Source: Lebetimonas natsushimae
Lineage (GTDB): Bacteria > Campylobacterota > Campylobacteria > Campylobacterales > Nautiliaceae
Assembly: GCF_002335445.1 (NCBI RefSeq)
Contig: NZ_BDME01000007.1
Span: forward strand, 46,944-110,943
Direction: 5' to 3'
DNA: 64,000 nucleotides
The notes below the pieces were generated by a model, which was not told the origin of the DNA, did not search any database, and saw only the letters and a program-made list of their open reading frames with translations. Position numbers and translations under genes: made by a program. Positions 26,049 to 35,008 of this stretch are shown here, in pieces (position 1 is the stretch's first letter; each line of letters opens with the position of its first letter).

Positions 26049-27239
26049 TTAAAAGAATTTAATAATCTTAACTTTACTTCCTGCTTTTAATTCATACAGC
26101 CCCTCGTCAAGCCACATTAAAGCTTTTGTATTTATCAGATTAGTGAGTATCCCGCTACTTCCACTTTTTTTACCTCTTGTATCGACAACATATTCTCCAT
26201 TTTCAAAGCTCAAATTTACAGCAACAAATTGTGTTTTTTTGAAAACTTTTTTAAAATTATCTCTAAGAGTTGCTGTTAAAAACTCGATTGATTGTTTGTT
26301 TTCAAATGCATCAGCAATAGGCACAACATACAAAAGAAACGTTACAAACGAACTGTATGGAAATCCTGGAAGTGAAACGATATATTTACCGCCTGCCTTT
26401 GCCACCATTATCCATTGACCCGGTTTTATATTTACCCCGTGAAACAATACATCAAATTCACCAGTTATTTCTTTTACAAAATCAAAATCTCCCACACTTA
26501 CTCCCCCTGTTGTAACCACAATATCACTTGAATTAAGGGCATTTAAAATTTTATTTTTTATTTCATCCCTTTTATCCCCTGCTATTCCCAAATTTTTTAC
26601 ATCATAACCAAAACTTCTAGCAAGAGCAGTCAAAGTATAATTGTTTGAACTTCTGATCTGCCCCATTTTAACCTCATCGTTAATATCCGCTATTTCTTCT
26701 CCTGTTGCAAGAACTGAAATAATAGGCTTTTGAGTTACATAAACGCAGCTTTTTCCAAGAGATGCCAAAACGCCTATTTCACCGGCATTAATTAAAGTTC
26801 CTTCTTTAATCAAAACTTCTCCCTCTTTGAAATCTTCCCCGACAGGCCTTACCGAATAACCTCTTTCAACTTTTTCCTTTACTATTAACTTATCCCCTCT
26901 AACTTCTACATTTTCAATAGGCACCAATGTATCGCTGCCTTCCGGCATAAATGAGCCTGTAAAAGTTTTAACAGCTTCACCTGAATTTATTTTATTAAAT
27001 TCAAAACTTCCAGCGGGATTTCTACCTATTATTTTTATCTCTTTATCCATATCTTCATATTTAATAGCATATCCATCCATTGAAGCTGTAGGCATATACG
27101 GATTATTGTATTTTGCAACAATATCTTCGGCTAACACCCTATTTAGGGCAGTATCCAAAAATACTTTTTCAGAATCTTTATTACCAGGTAAATTTTCTTT
27201 TAAAATTTGTTGAGACTCTTCAAAACTTATATGAGCCAT
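26049..27239 (-). CDS. moeA: Molybdopterin molybdenumtransferase
   Basis: A 396-residue MoeA protein that inserts molybdate (or tungstate) into adenylylated molybdopterin. Motifs: TASMDGYAIKYEDM near the N-terminus, GQIRSSNNYTL, VVTTGGVSVGDFDFVKE and LPGFPYSSF, then the C-terminal beta domain. The thermophile-like setting would allow tungsten as the metal. It is grouped with moaE and moaD (gaps of 74 and 41 bp), all on the minus strand with moaD first. Confidence 0.93.
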   Translation of the reverse strand: MAHISFEESQQILKENLPGNKDSEKVFLDTALNRVLAEDIVAKYNNPYMPTASMDGYAIKYEDMDKEIKIIGRNPAGSFEFNKINSGEAVKTFTGSFMPEGSDTLVPIENVEVRGDKLIVKEKVERGYSVRPVGEDFKEGEVLIKEGTLINAGEIGVLASLGKSCVYVTQKPIISVLATGEEIADINDEVKMGQIRSSNNYTLTALARSFGYDVKNLGIAGDKRDEIKNKILNALNSSDIVVTTGGVSVGDFDFVKEITGEFDVLFHGVNIKPGQWIMVAKAGGKYIVSLPGFPYSSFVTFLLYVVPIADAFENKQSIEFLTATLRDNFKKVFKKTQFVAVNLSFENGEYVVDTRGKKSGSSGILTNLINTKALMWLDEGLYELKAGSKVKIIKFF

Positions 27240-27313
27240 TTTCTCTCCTTCTTATATTTTTCACTTTTAACTTTTCATTCTTAATTTTCAAATCTCCATA
27301 TTTCATTGTACAT

Positions 27314-27742
27314 TTATTTAAGTATTCCCGCCTGCGGCAGAGGTTTTGCCCTATCTTCAGCAAAAATTCTTTTACCATCTATCAAATCATATTTCCAAAT
27401 AGGGGCATTCGCTTTAAAATCCTCTACAAACTCTTCAAGATATTTAAACCCTTCACGTCTGTGTTTTGTAAAAACCGCACATAAAAAACTGGTCTCCCCC
27501 ACTTTTACATCACCAAAACTATGAGCCATCTTTATTTTTGCATCAGGTAATTCATTCCATTTTTTAAACCATTCATTAAGAAGGGGCAGATATAAATCAA
27601 AACTAAGCCCCTCAATCCCGTTATCAGGTCTCACTATTCCGATAAAAGGAATCATAGCCCCATAGCCTTCAAGCTTAAAATCCTCATACCACCTCTCAAG
27701 TGTTTCAATTACAGGAATTCCGCCTTTAAAAATCTCAACCAT
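27314..27742 (-). CDS. moaE: Molybdopterin synthase catalytic subunit
   Basis: A 142-residue MoaE. With thiocarboxylated MoaD it converts precursor Z to molybdopterin. Visible motifs are GAMIPFIGIVRPDN and AVFTKHRREGFKYLEEFV. I use the ATG at 27740-27742 because AAAGGA lies four bases upstream; a longer reading from 27763 adds seven residues without a ribosome site. It follows moaD by 41 bp. Confidence 0.9.
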   Translation of the reverse strand: MVEIFKGGIPVIETLERWYEDFKLEGYGAMIPFIGIVRPDNGIEGLSFDLYLPLLNEWFKKWNELPDAKIKMAHSFGDVKVGETSFLCAVFTKHRREGFKYLEEFVEDFKANAPIWKYDLIDGKRIFAEDRAKPLPQAGILK

Positions 27743-27783
27743 TTTATTCCTTTCACTTTTCACTTTTCATTTTTAACTTACTT

Positions 27784-28005
27784 TTACCCTCCACAAACCG
27801 GCGGGAGCAATACCACATGGTCCCCGTCTTTTAAAGGAGTATCAAGAGAATCAATTATTTTGTCATTTACCGCTATTGCCAAACTTTCCAGCCAATCTTC
27901 AAGTTCTGGTATTTTATGCAGTTCATCTTTTAACTCTCTTACACTTTTTACATCAAACTCTTTTTTATCTATTTGAATAGGTCCTAAAAATTCAACTGTT
28001 ACCAT
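27784..28005 (-). CDS. moaD: Molybdopterin synthase sulfur carrier subunit
   Basis: A 73-residue ubiquitin-like sulfur carrier. It ends LPPVCGG, with the C-terminal Gly-Gly that is adenylylated and thiocarboxylated. GDHVVLLPP is the typical last strand. First gene of the moaD-moaE-moeA set, divergent from mqnA by 38 bp. Confidence 0.92.
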   Translation of the reverse strand: MVTVEFLGPIQIDKKEFDVKSVRELKDELHKIPELEDWLESLAIAVNDKIIDSLDTPLKDGDHVVLLPPVCGG

Positions 28006-28043
28006 TTATATCCTTTATGCTAAAATTTCAAAAAAAGGCTGTT

Positions 28044-28682
28044 ATGAAAATAGGTCATATTAATTACTTAAACCTTTTACCATTTTACCAATTTTTGAAA
28101 AAAAAGAATATCCCAATAATAAAAGGCGTTCCATCAAACATAAATAAATTATACAAAAAAAGGATTATTGATGCCGCTTTTATATCTTCAATTAAAGGTA
28201 AAAACGAAAAATGCTTCAACGCTGGAATTGCTGTAAAGAGAAAAGTTAAAACAGTCCTTTTATGTCCCGGCGAAGGATTTGACAGCGAAAGCGACACATC
28301 CAATATGTTAAAAAATATTTTGAATTTAAAAGGTCAGGTTGTAATAGGAGATAAAGCGTTTAAACAAAAAAACTGCATAGATCTAGCTGAAGTCTGGTAT
28401 GAAAAATACAAACTTCCTTTTGTTTTTGCCACATTTTGCGCAAATAAAAATTTTAAACAATACGAAAAACTTATAAATGAATTTTTAAGAAAAAAACAAA
28501 AAGTCCCTTACTTAACTATTAAAAAATATGCTAAAAAACTCGGAATTTCAACAAAAGAGGCAAAAAATTATTTGGACAATATTATTTATTACCGCCTTGG
28601 ATGGAGAGAAAAAAAGGCATTAAAACTTTTTTGGAGAAAATCGGATGAATATTTACGAAATAAAAAATCTGCCAGAAATTGA
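28044..28682 (+). CDS. mqnA: Chorismate dehydratase, futalosine menaquinone pathway
   Basis: A 212-residue MqnA (DUF178) protein beginning MKIGHINYLNLLPFYQFL. MqnA dehydrates chorismate to 3-enolpyruvyl-benzoate, the first committed step of the futalosine pathway used by Campylobacterota. I chose the ATG at 28044 because the family starts at this motif and AAGG lies five bases upstream. It is shorter than the usual 230-270 residues, but the substrate-binding-protein-like fold elements seem present. The 3' end overlaps the cupin gene by 38 bp. Confidence 0.85.
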   Translation: MKIGHINYLNLLPFYQFLKKKNIPIIKGVPSNINKLYKKRIIDAAFISSIKGKNEKCFNAGIAVKRKVKTVLLCPGEGFDSESDTSNMLKNILNLKGQVVIGDKAFKQKNCIDLAEVWYEKYKLPFVFATFCANKNFKQYEKLINEFLRKKQKVPYLTIKKYAKKLGISTKEAKNYLDNIIYYRLGWREKKALKLFWRKSDEYLRNKKSARN

Positions 28683-28944
28683 TTCGGAAATTTTTGAAAC
28701 GCTTTTAAAGTACAAAAATGTAGAAATTAAAAAAATAATTTCAAATACACTAAAAACTCCCCAGACTTTCATTCAAAAAGAGGATGAATTTGTAGTTTTA
28801 TTAAAAGGCTGTGCAAAAATAGAAATAAATGGAGAGATTAAAAAGCTAAAAAGCGGAGATACACTTTTTATTCCGGCAAATACACCCCATACACTTTTAA
28901 AAACTAAAAAAATCGCTATCTGGCTTGCCGTGCATATTTATTAA
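28645..28944 (+). CDS. Small cupin-domain protein
   Basis: A 99-residue single cupin barrel. FVVLLKGCAKIEINGEIKKL is cupin motif 1 (without the usual pair of His) and GDTLFIPANTPHTLL is motif 2 with one His. The loss of motif-1 His suggests weak or no metal binding. Function unknown. It overlaps mqnA by 38 bp in a different frame and converges with the gene at 28941 (4-bp overlap). Confidence 0.75.
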   Translation: MNIYEIKNLPEIDSEIFETLLKYKNVEIKKIISNTLKTPQTFIQKEDEFVVLLKGCAKIEINGEIKKLKSGDTLFIPANTPHTLLKTKKIAIWLAVHIY

Positions 28945-29330
28945 TTTTTCAATTTCTCAATAGCTTCACTTAAATCGCTAAGAGGCAAAAGTTCCCCGTT
29001 TTCCACGGTATACCACTCCCTTTTATCAAATTTACCGCCTTCTTGCAGCCTGCATTCAATCACATCACCTTCATTCAGTTCAATATCCCATGAAGTTTTG
29101 TAATATTTTTTCTTTTTACACCACTCTTTACCGTTATCGAGAAAAAATTCCCTCTCAATCCTGTCATCTACAAGATATAGTTTTGCAATGTAAGCCGGTC
29201 CATGTTTTGCAGGATTAAAGCATTTTGGGGTTTTAAAAGAAAACCAATAACTTTTTCTTTTTTTTATCTCCGCTTTTACTTCTTCTAAAAGCTCTTTTAA
29301 TTCACTTAGTGATAATTTGCTCAGGTTCAT
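28941..29330 (-). CDS. Conserved-looking small protein of unknown function
   Basis: A 129-residue soluble protein I do not recognise. A charged N-terminal helix (LSLSELKELLEEVKAEIKKR) precedes a beta-rich region with several Trp/Tyr (SYWFSF, YKTSWDIELNEGDVIECRL). It begins inside the end of the agmatine-deiminase-like gene (29-bp overlap), so it is probably expressed with it. Confidence 0.55.
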   Translation of the reverse strand: MNLSKLSLSELKELLEEVKAEIKKRKSYWFSFKTPKCFNPAKHGPAYIAKLYLVDDRIEREFFLDNGKEWCKKKKYYKTSWDIELNEGDVIECRLQEGGKFDKREWYTVENGELLPLSDLSEAIEKLKN

Positions 29331-30273
29331 TAAAATACTCTTTACTTATACAGTGAATACTCCCGTGCTGTCTTATCAGCACATTTGCATTTATAGGAAT
29401 TATTTCCCTCTCGGGAAAAATTTCACAAAACAAATCATAAACATACTTATCTTTTTTATCTTCATACACAGGAAGCAATACAGCATTATTTATTATTAAA
29501 AAATTGGCATAAGTTGCAGGAAGTCTCTCCCCTTCATAAATTTTGGGGGACGGGAGAGGCAGGGGAATTAAATTAAATTTTGTTTTTTTAAGTTCTTTTT
29601 CCATTTTTTTGAGTTCTTCATAATGTATATCATTTTTATCTTCACACTTGCAGTAAACTATTGTATCTTTATTTACAAATCTTGCCAATGTATCAATATG
29701 AGAATCCGTATCATCACCTTCTAAAAATCCGTGATTTAACCATATTATCTCTTTTACAAAAAGTTCACTTTTTAAAAATTTTTCTATTTCCTCTTTACTC
29801 ATAGGATAATTTCTGTTTTCTTCTAAAAGACACTGGGTTGTAGTAAGCAAAATTTCCCCGTTTGTATCTATACTTCCACCTTCAAGCACAAAATTATAAC
29901 TTTTATGTAATTTAAAAATCTTTCTGCTTATTAAATTATCATAATTGCTAGGAAATTTTAAACCCCAGCCGTTAAATTTAAAATCAAGCAGTTTCACTTC
30001 TCCGTCTATTTTTACACTTATTGCCCCAAAATCCCTGGTCCATGTGTCATTGTTTTTAACTTTTTTAAATATAAAATTTTTATGTTTCAGATGCTTTATT
30101 GTATTTTCATCTTCATAACAAATCAAAACCTTTTGATACCCCGCAATCGCATAAGCTGTTTCAGTGAAAGTTTCAACAGCTTCTTTTAAACAGCATTCCC
30201 AGTCTGTATTTTTATGGGGAAACACAAGCTGTACAAACTCCTGTTTTTCCCACTCAGGCACTAAGCAGTTCAT
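29302..30273 (-). CDS. Agmatine deiminase-like enzyme (PPAD family)
   Basis: A 323-residue guanidino-modifying enzyme of the Porphyromonas-type peptidylarginine/agmatine deiminase family. Motifs: NDTWTRDFGAI, LEGGSIDTNGEILLTT, HGFLEGDDTDSHIDTLARF and the catalytic Cys in HGSIHCIS near the C-terminus. The likely reaction is agmatine to N-carbamoylputrescine in polyamine synthesis or agmatine use. It overlaps an APC permease gene by 4 bp, which suggests uptake or exchange of the substrate or product. Confidence 0.85.
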   Translation of the reverse strand: MNCLVPEWEKQEFVQLVFPHKNTDWECCLKEAVETFTETAYAIAGYQKVLICYEDENTIKHLKHKNFIFKKVKNNDTWTRDFGAISVKIDGEVKLLDFKFNGWGLKFPSNYDNLISRKIFKLHKSYNFVLEGGSIDTNGEILLTTTQCLLEENRNYPMSKEEIEKFLKSELFVKEIIWLNHGFLEGDDTDSHIDTLARFVNKDTIVYCKCEDKNDIHYEELKKMEKELKKTKFNLIPLPLPSPKIYEGERLPATYANFLIINNAVLLPVYEDKKDKYVYDLFCEIFPEREIIPINANVLIRQHGSIHCISKEYFNEPEQIITK

Positions 30274-31859
30274 AGTTTTTTATTCTCTTTCGGTAATTTA
30301 TTTTTTTGAGCTTTATTAAAAACTTTAATATTAAAAGGACTGTATGAGGGTAAATTCAAATCTTTTTCTATTTTTTCCACAACACTGTTTATTTTTTCTT
30401 TATTTTCATCGGAAAACAGATAAAAATTTACATGTCCCGCTTTAGATTTATCGGAGGAAAGATATTTGCCCACAAGATAAATTTCAGAATCCGAAATATT
30501 GTTTTTAATGGAAGATGAAATTTTATCAATATATTTTTCAGCGTTTTTTAACAGATTTTCCCTTTCTTCTAATTTTATATCAATAGTTTCTTTAAGCCTT
30601 GTATCTGTAAAAACCCTATAACCGACTTCAAATAAAAAAGTCAAAACAAGTACTACAAATGATGAAGCCAGCGAATCAGGGTTAGTTTTTAAATTATAAA
30701 TAATAAGTGTAATAATCGAAATCAAACAGAGCAAAAAGCCAAATAGAGAAATTAAAGGATTTGAATCGGTATATTTTGATAACTTAAAATTGGCTAAATT
30801 AACAAAGGCAAATACTATTAAAAACCCCAAACTCCCTGCAATTGATATATTTTCTAAATTAAAGGTAAGAGAAAAAATTATTGTAAGTATCGCTAAAATT
30901 AAAAGACCTTCTGTTCCGTGATTCCATATATTTTTAGTTAAATTTTTAGGAAGTGCTCCAAATTTTGCAACCAGATAGCTGACTCTGGCACTTCCGTATA
31001 AAGTCGCATTAATAGCGGATGAAGTAGATAAAAGAGCGGCAATCCCTATAAGGGTAAATCCTGCTTTTCCCAAAAAAGGTTCAGCTGCAACAGCCAACAC
31101 ATAATCCTGATATTTTTTCACATCTTCATAAGTAACATTTGCAACCGTTACAATACTTACCAATACATAAATGAAAATAGTGGTTGAAACAGCCCAATAA
31201 AACGCTTTAGGAAGAGTTCTTTCAGGATCCTCCACATCCTGGGCCGTATTTGCGATTAGTTCAAACCCCTCATACGCCACAAATATTATAAGTCCGCCTG
31301 TCATAATATTTAATAAACTCTCCCATTGCTCAGGAGATAATTTTGAAAAATTCCCCGTTAAAAATCCAAGCATTGAAAAAAGAAGTAAGATTCCGACTTT
31401 TATAAATACCATTATATCTTCAGCTTTACCGCTTACATACGCCCCCAAAAAATTAAGAATTGTAAAAAAAGAAATTACAATAACTATAAATATTTTTTTT
31501 GCAAGAGCTACTTCTCCTCCTATAAAAAGAGCCGATGCATAACTTCCAAATGCGTAGGAATAAAGGGAAAGCATTATAATATAAGAAGCAAGCAAAAGAG
31601 TATTTAAATAACCTGTAAAAAGATTGTTTTTAAAAGCCCTCACTAAAAATTCAACGGTCCCGCCTTCTGAGGGAAAACGCACTGAAAGCTTCGCATATGA
31701 ATAAGATGTAACCAAAGCGATAAAACCAGCAAATAGAAAAGAAACGGGTGCAGCACCTTTTGCAAGAAGAATGGTAAGACCCAAAACGGCAAAAATACCG
31801 CCTCCTATCATTCCCCCCACACCGATAGAATACGCTTCCCAAAATCCTATTTTTTTCAT
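30270..31859 (-). CDS. APC-family amino-acid/polyamine permease
   Basis: A 529-residue transporter with 12 predicted membrane segments in residues 1-410 and a cytoplasmic tail of about 120 residues. The N-terminus [19 protein letters not shown] is the APC signature, and [20 protein letters not shown] resembles the TM6/linker region. Overlaps of 4 bp on each side couple it to uppP and to the agmatine-deiminase-like gene. By context agmatine or putrescine is a plausible substrate. This is intact, unlike the permease at 12806. Confidence 0.85.
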   Translation of the reverse strand: MKKIGFWEAYSIGVGGMIGGGIFAVLGLTILLAKGAAPVSFLFAGFIALVTSYSYAKLSVRFPSEGGTVEFLVRAFKNNLFTGYLNTLLLASYIIMLSLYSYAFGSYASALFIGGEVALAKKIFIVIVISFFTILNFLGAYVSGKAEDIMVFIKVGILLLFSMLGFLTGNFSKLSPEQWESLLNIMTGGLIIFVAYEGFELIANTAQDVEDPERTLPKAFYWAVSTTIFIYVLVSIVTVANVTYEDVKKYQDYVLAVAAEPFLGKAGFTLIGIAALLSTSSAINATLYGSARVSYLVAKFGALPKNLTKNIWNHGTEGLLILAILTIIFSLTFNLENISIAGSLGFLIVFAFVNLANFKLSKYTDSNPLISLFGFLLCLISIITLIIYNLKTNPDSLASSFVVLVLTFLFEVGYRVFTDTRLKETIDIKLEERENLLKNAEKYIDKISSSIKNNISDSEIYLVGKYLSSDKSKAGHVNFYLFSDENKEKINSVVEKIEKDLNLPSYSPFNIKVFNKAQKNKLPKENKKL

Positions 31860-32635
31860 GCAATAAATCCTATATGAATAAGATAAAGAAGTGCAAACCC
31901 AAAAACAATTCTGTAAATTCCAAAAGGAATAAGAGTATATTTTTCAACAAACCTTAAAAACCATTTAACCGCAATATATGCAGAAATAAAGCTTATTATA
32001 AATCCAACGGCTAAAACTATCCCGTTTTGGTTTTTAAAATTATGGATATTTTTTAAAAACTCATATCCGCTTGCGGCAAACATTGTAGGAATTGCAAGCA
32101 AAAAACTGAAATCCGCCGCCGTTTTTCTAGTAAGTCCCCCCAGCATTCCGCCTACAATCGTAGCCCCGCTTCTACTGGTGCCCGGAATCAAAGCAAACAC
32201 CTGAAAAACCCCTATTATAAACGCCTGCTTGAAATTTACTTTTTCTACCTCGTTTATTTTATTTTCTTCATTGTATAGTTTCTCAACTATAAAAAAAACA
32301 ATACCGCCTATAATAAACATCCAGGCAACGGTTGTAACGGTAAAAAGTTCTTTTATCTGATGCCTTAACAAAAATCCGATAACTGCAAGGGGTAAAAATG
32401 CCAAAATTACTTTTTTCCATAATTCAAACTCTTTAAAATTGATTTTATTAAGATAAATCATAACAATAGCAAGAGTCGCCCCTAATTGAATAATAACTTC
32501 AAATGCAACATTGTTAAGAGTCTGTTTTAGACCAAGAAGAGTTGAAACTATAATCATATGGGCTGTGGAAGAGATAGGTAAAAACTCAGTAATCCCTTCT
32601 ACCGTCCCTAAAATTACGCTGTCAATTATATTCAT
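31856..32635 (-). CDS. uppP: Undecaprenyl-diphosphatase
   Basis: A 259-residue membrane phosphatase (BacA type) that recycles undecaprenyl pyrophosphate for cell-wall synthesis. The two signature motifs are [15 protein letters not shown] near the N-terminus and [13 protein letters not shown]. About eight membrane segments. It sits 20 bp after leuC and overlaps the permease by 4 bp. Confidence 0.95.
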   Translation of the reverse strand: MNIIDSVILGTVEGITEFLPISSTAHMIIVSTLLGLKQTLNNVAFEVIIQLGATLAIVMIYLNKINFKEFELWKKVILAFLPLAVIGFLLRHQIKELFTVTTVAWMFIIGGIVFFIVEKLYNEENKINEVEKVNFKQAFIIGVFQVFALIPGTSRSGATIVGGMLGGLTRKTAADFSFLLAIPTMFAASGYEFLKNIHNFKNQNGIVLAVGFIISFISAYIAVKWFLRFVEKYTLIPFGIYRIVFGFALLYLIHIGFIA

Positions 32636-32655
32636 TTATAACCTTAATTTTTAAC

Positions 32656-33936
32656 TTAGTCTATTTCCCTTGGATCGGCAATTTTTCCTGCAATCGCACT
32701 TGCAGCCGCCACTGCTGAGTTACTTAGATACACTTCGGAATTTCTGCTTCCCATTCTTCCACGGAAGTTTCTGTTTGTGGTGGCAACCGCTCTTTCACCA
32801 TCACCCAAAATTCCCATATATCCTCCAAGACATGCGCCACAGGTCGGATTTGCCACAACAGCACCCGCATCAATTAAAGTATCAATAATTCCCTCGTGTT
32901 CCGCCTGTTTATAAATTCTCTGAGTTGCCGGAGTCACAATTAGTCTGACTCTTCTATGGACTCTTTTCCCTTTTAGAATATTTGCCGCAGTTCTAAGGTC
33001 ACTTAAAGTTCCGTTTGTACAGCTTCCTATATATACCTGATGAATTTCAATATCATCTTTTACCGCTTCGCTTATCGGTTTTCCGTTGCTTGGCAGAAAC
33101 GGATAAGCTACAAGCGGTTCAAGTTTGCTAACATCAATTTCTATAGTTTTGGCATATTTGGCATCAGGGTCTGAATAGTGGATTTTCGGCTCAGCACGCA
33201 AAGGATTGTATTTTTTAACTTCTTCCAAAAACACCTCCGTAATCTTATCATAAGCGATAATTCCGTTTTTTGCACCGGCCTCAATCGCCATATTGCACAA
33301 ACTCATCCTGTCATCCATTGGAAGTTCCTCAATTGTATCGCCTGTAAATTCAAGCGCTTTGTATAATGCACCATCAACACCTATTCTTCTGATTAGCTCA
33401 AGTATCAAATCTTTACCGTAAACATGCTCTCCTCTTTTACCAGTGAAAACTACTTTAATGCTTTCAGGAATTTTAAACCAGCTTTTCCCGGTAATCATAC
33501 AAAAAGCGATATCGGTACTTCCCATCCCTGTGGAAAATGCCCCGAGCGCCCCGTGGGTGCATGTGTGGCTATCAGCCCCGATTATTACATCCCCAGGAAT
33601 TACAAGCCCTTTTTCAGGTAAAAGTCTATGTTCAATTCCCATATCTTTTTCATCAAAAAAGTTTTTTAAATCATGCTCATAAGCAAAATCCCTGTTGATT
33701 TTTGCCTGGTTTGCACTTGCTATATCTTTTGGGGGAATAAAATGGTCAAGCACTATTGCAAAATTATCAGGTTTTGCAAGTTTTTTTGCCCCGCTTTCTT
33801 TAAATGCCCTAATTGAAATAGGGGTAGTAATATCATTTCCTATTGTCATATCTACATCACACATAATAATTTCACCGGGTTTTACTTCCCTTCCAATGTG
33901 TTCCGCAAAAATTTTTTCAGTAATGGTCATAGGCAT
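32656..33936 (-). CDS. leuC: 3-isopropylmalate dehydratase large subunit
   Basis: A 426-residue aconitase-superfamily subunit. The [4Fe-4S] ligands are the Cys of IGSCTNG and the pair in NPTCGACLGGY; DSHTCTHGALGAF and RNFRGRMGS are substrate or fold motifs. The length and sequence fit the HacA/LeuC2 type seen in archaea and deep-branching bacteria, so a homoaconitase role cannot be fully excluded. With IlvD (37570) it supports branched-chain amino-acid synthesis. First gene of the leuC-uppP-APC-deiminase run. Confidence 0.9.
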   Translation of the reverse strand: MPMTITEKIFAEHIGREVKPGEIIMCDVDMTIGNDITTPISIRAFKESGAKKLAKPDNFAIVLDHFIPPKDIASANQAKINRDFAYEHDLKNFFDEKDMGIEHRLLPEKGLVIPGDVIIGADSHTCTHGALGAFSTGMGSTDIAFCMITGKSWFKIPESIKVVFTGKRGEHVYGKDLILELIRRIGVDGALYKALEFTGDTIEELPMDDRMSLCNMAIEAGAKNGIIAYDKITEVFLEEVKKYNPLRAEPKIHYSDPDAKYAKTIEIDVSKLEPLVAYPFLPSNGKPISEAVKDDIEIHQVYIGSCTNGTLSDLRTAANILKGKRVHRRVRLIVTPATQRIYKQAEHEGIIDTLIDAGAVVANPTCGACLGGYMGILGDGERAVATTNRNFRGRMGSRNSEVYLSNSAVAAASAIAGKIADPREID

Positions 33937-34012
33937 TTTAATCCTTTTTTATTGGAATTATAACCAAAATCAATAAGCGAAAAATGAAAAATGAAAAGTG
34001 AAAAGTTTTTGT

Positions 34013-34018
34013 TATAAT
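34013..34018 (+). promoter_or_regulatory. -10 element upstream of the DUF2905 gene
   Basis: TATAAT preceded by TGT (TGTTATAAT, extended -10), 24 bases before the ATG. No clear -35; the upstream region is repeat-like GAAAAATGAAAAATG sequence. Confidence 0.5.
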
Positions 34019-34041
34019 ATAAAAAATGAAAAAGGCTTTTA

Positions 34042-34251
34042 ATGGCTAAAATTTTTATTTTTATTGGCATAATTTTTATAATAATCGGGCTTATTTTATA
34101 TTTTTTTAAAGATTTTCCGCTTTTTCACCTGCCTGGCGATATTGTAATTCAAAAAGAAAATTTCACTTTTTATTTTCCTATAACTTCGTCAATTTTAATT
34201 TCAGTTGTTTTAAGCGCTGTTTTTTATATCATATCAAGGATTATGCATTGA
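34042..34251 (+). CDS. DUF2905 small membrane protein
   Basis: A 69-residue protein with two membrane helices separated by the DUF2905 signature LPGDIVIQKENFTFYFPITS. Function unknown; the family is widespread and often sits beside housekeeping genes. Its TGA overlaps the TTG start of the next gene. Confidence 0.85.
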   Translation: MAKIFIFIGIIFIIIGLILYFFKDFPLFHLPGDIVIQKENFTFYFPITSSILISVVLSAVFYIISRIMH

Positions 34252-34718
34252 GACTTTTTATCGCCACTCCCGTAAATTTACCGGTTTATCAGGCAATAAA
34301 AAACGATTTTAAAGACATTATCGACGGTAAATGGGTGGAAGGGTGGAATTTGCATTTAACGCATAAATTCATAGGGGAGGACAACCCGGAAAAATACAAA
34401 ACAAAATTGAAAATTGATAATGGAAAATGGAAAATTAAAGGAATGGGCTTATTAAACGGAAAAATTCTATATTTGAAAACCGACATGGATGATAGGGTTA
34501 ATAAAGAAATAAATGAAAAATTTAACCTTACAGACAATAAACCGTTTTTACCACATATAACACTCTGCAGGATTAAAAATATAAAAAATCAAGACAAATT
34601 AAATGAAAAAATAAAAAAATGGCAAAATATTGATTTTGTTGTACCTCTTGAAGTATATCTTTACAAATCAACCCTTACAAAAAAAGGCCCGGTTTATGAA
34701 AAAATTTACAAATACTAA
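34248..34718 (+). CDS. thpR: RNA 2',3'-cyclic phosphodiesterase
   Basis: A 156-residue member of the 2H phosphoesterase (LigT-like) family. The two HxTx motifs are HLTH (residues about 36-39) and HITL (about 104-107). It opens 2',3'-cyclic phosphates to 2'-phosphates in RNA, and can ligate tRNA halves in the reverse sense. Start is TTG overlapping the preceding TGA. Residues about 52-64 (KLKIDNGKWKIKG) are encoded by the AT-rich dispersed repeat, so this part is probably an inserted loop. An RNA ligase gene lies 5 kb away. Confidence 0.85.
   Translation: MRLFIATPVNLPVYQAIKNDFKDIIDGKWVEGWNLHLTHKFIGEDNPEKYKTKLKIDNGKWKIKGMGLLNGKILYLKTDMDDRVNKEINEKFNLTDNKPFLPHITLCRIKNIKNQDKLNEKIKKWQNIDFVVPLEVYLYKSTLTKKGPVYEKIYKY
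34403..34440. repeat. AT-rich repeat inside the thpR coding region
   Basis: AAATTGAAAATTGATAATGG followed by AAAATGGAAAATTAAAG. It has the same units as the intergenic repeats at 15562, 34972 and 42888, but stays open in the thpR frame. Confidence 0.6.
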
Positions 34719-34974
34719 AGCTGTGGCCCTAAAATATAAGGTTTACGAAGAAAACGTACCAAAAGTTATTGCAAAAGGAACTGGGGAAATCGCAAAAAAA
34801 ATTATACAAAAAGCAAAAAAATTTGATGTACCCCTTTTTCAAAATGAAGAGCTTGTTAATACACTTTTAAATGTACAAGTAAATGAAGAAATACCTCCTA
34901 AAATGTATGAGGCGGTTGTGGAAGTTTTTATCTGGCTGTATAATCTTGAAGAAAGAGCCCAACTTAGTAAATGA
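34696..34974 (+). CDS. FlhB C-terminal-domain-like protein
   Basis: A 92-residue stand-alone version of the cytoplasmic FlhB/YscU domain: AVALKYKVYEENVPKVIAKG and FDVPLFQNEELVNTLL match the tail of FlhB. The autocleavage NPTH motif that precedes this in real FlhB is replaced by TNTKA, so self-cleavage is not expected. Such FhlB-like proteins occur with flagellar genes and may modulate export; the role is unproven. I use the ATG at 34696 (AAGG upstream); a longer reading adds a non-homologous N-terminus. Overlaps thpR by 23 bp. Confidence 0.75.
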   Translation: MKKFTNTKAVALKYKVYEENVPKVIAKGTGEIAKKIIQKAKKFDVPLFQNEELVNTLLNVQVNEEIPPKMYEAVVEVFIWLYNLEERAQLSK

Positions 34975-35000
34975 ATAATGAAAAATGGATAATGCAAAAT
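34972..35000. repeat. AT-rich repeat, partial unit
   Basis: AATGAATAATGAAAAATGGATAATGC starting in the stop region of the FlhB-like gene. It belongs to the same family as 15562 and 42888. Confidence 0.5.
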
Positions 35001-35008
35001 ATGACATT

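Noticed and set aside
27242..27313. Possible regulatory region between moeA and moaE with CACTTTTAACTTTTCATT repeats
   Set aside because: These are AT-rich repeat units like those near 27745 and 33975; no dyad or promoter is convincing, and no molybdenum-cofactor riboswitch structure can be seen.
28017..28043. Longer N-terminus for mqnA (MLKFQKKAV...)
   Set aside because: The family starts at MKIGHINYL, and the internal ATG has the better ribosome site.
31651..31863. 70-codon Cys/Arg-rich frame inside the APC permease gene
   Set aside because: It is a shadow of the well-supported permease in another frame on the same strand.
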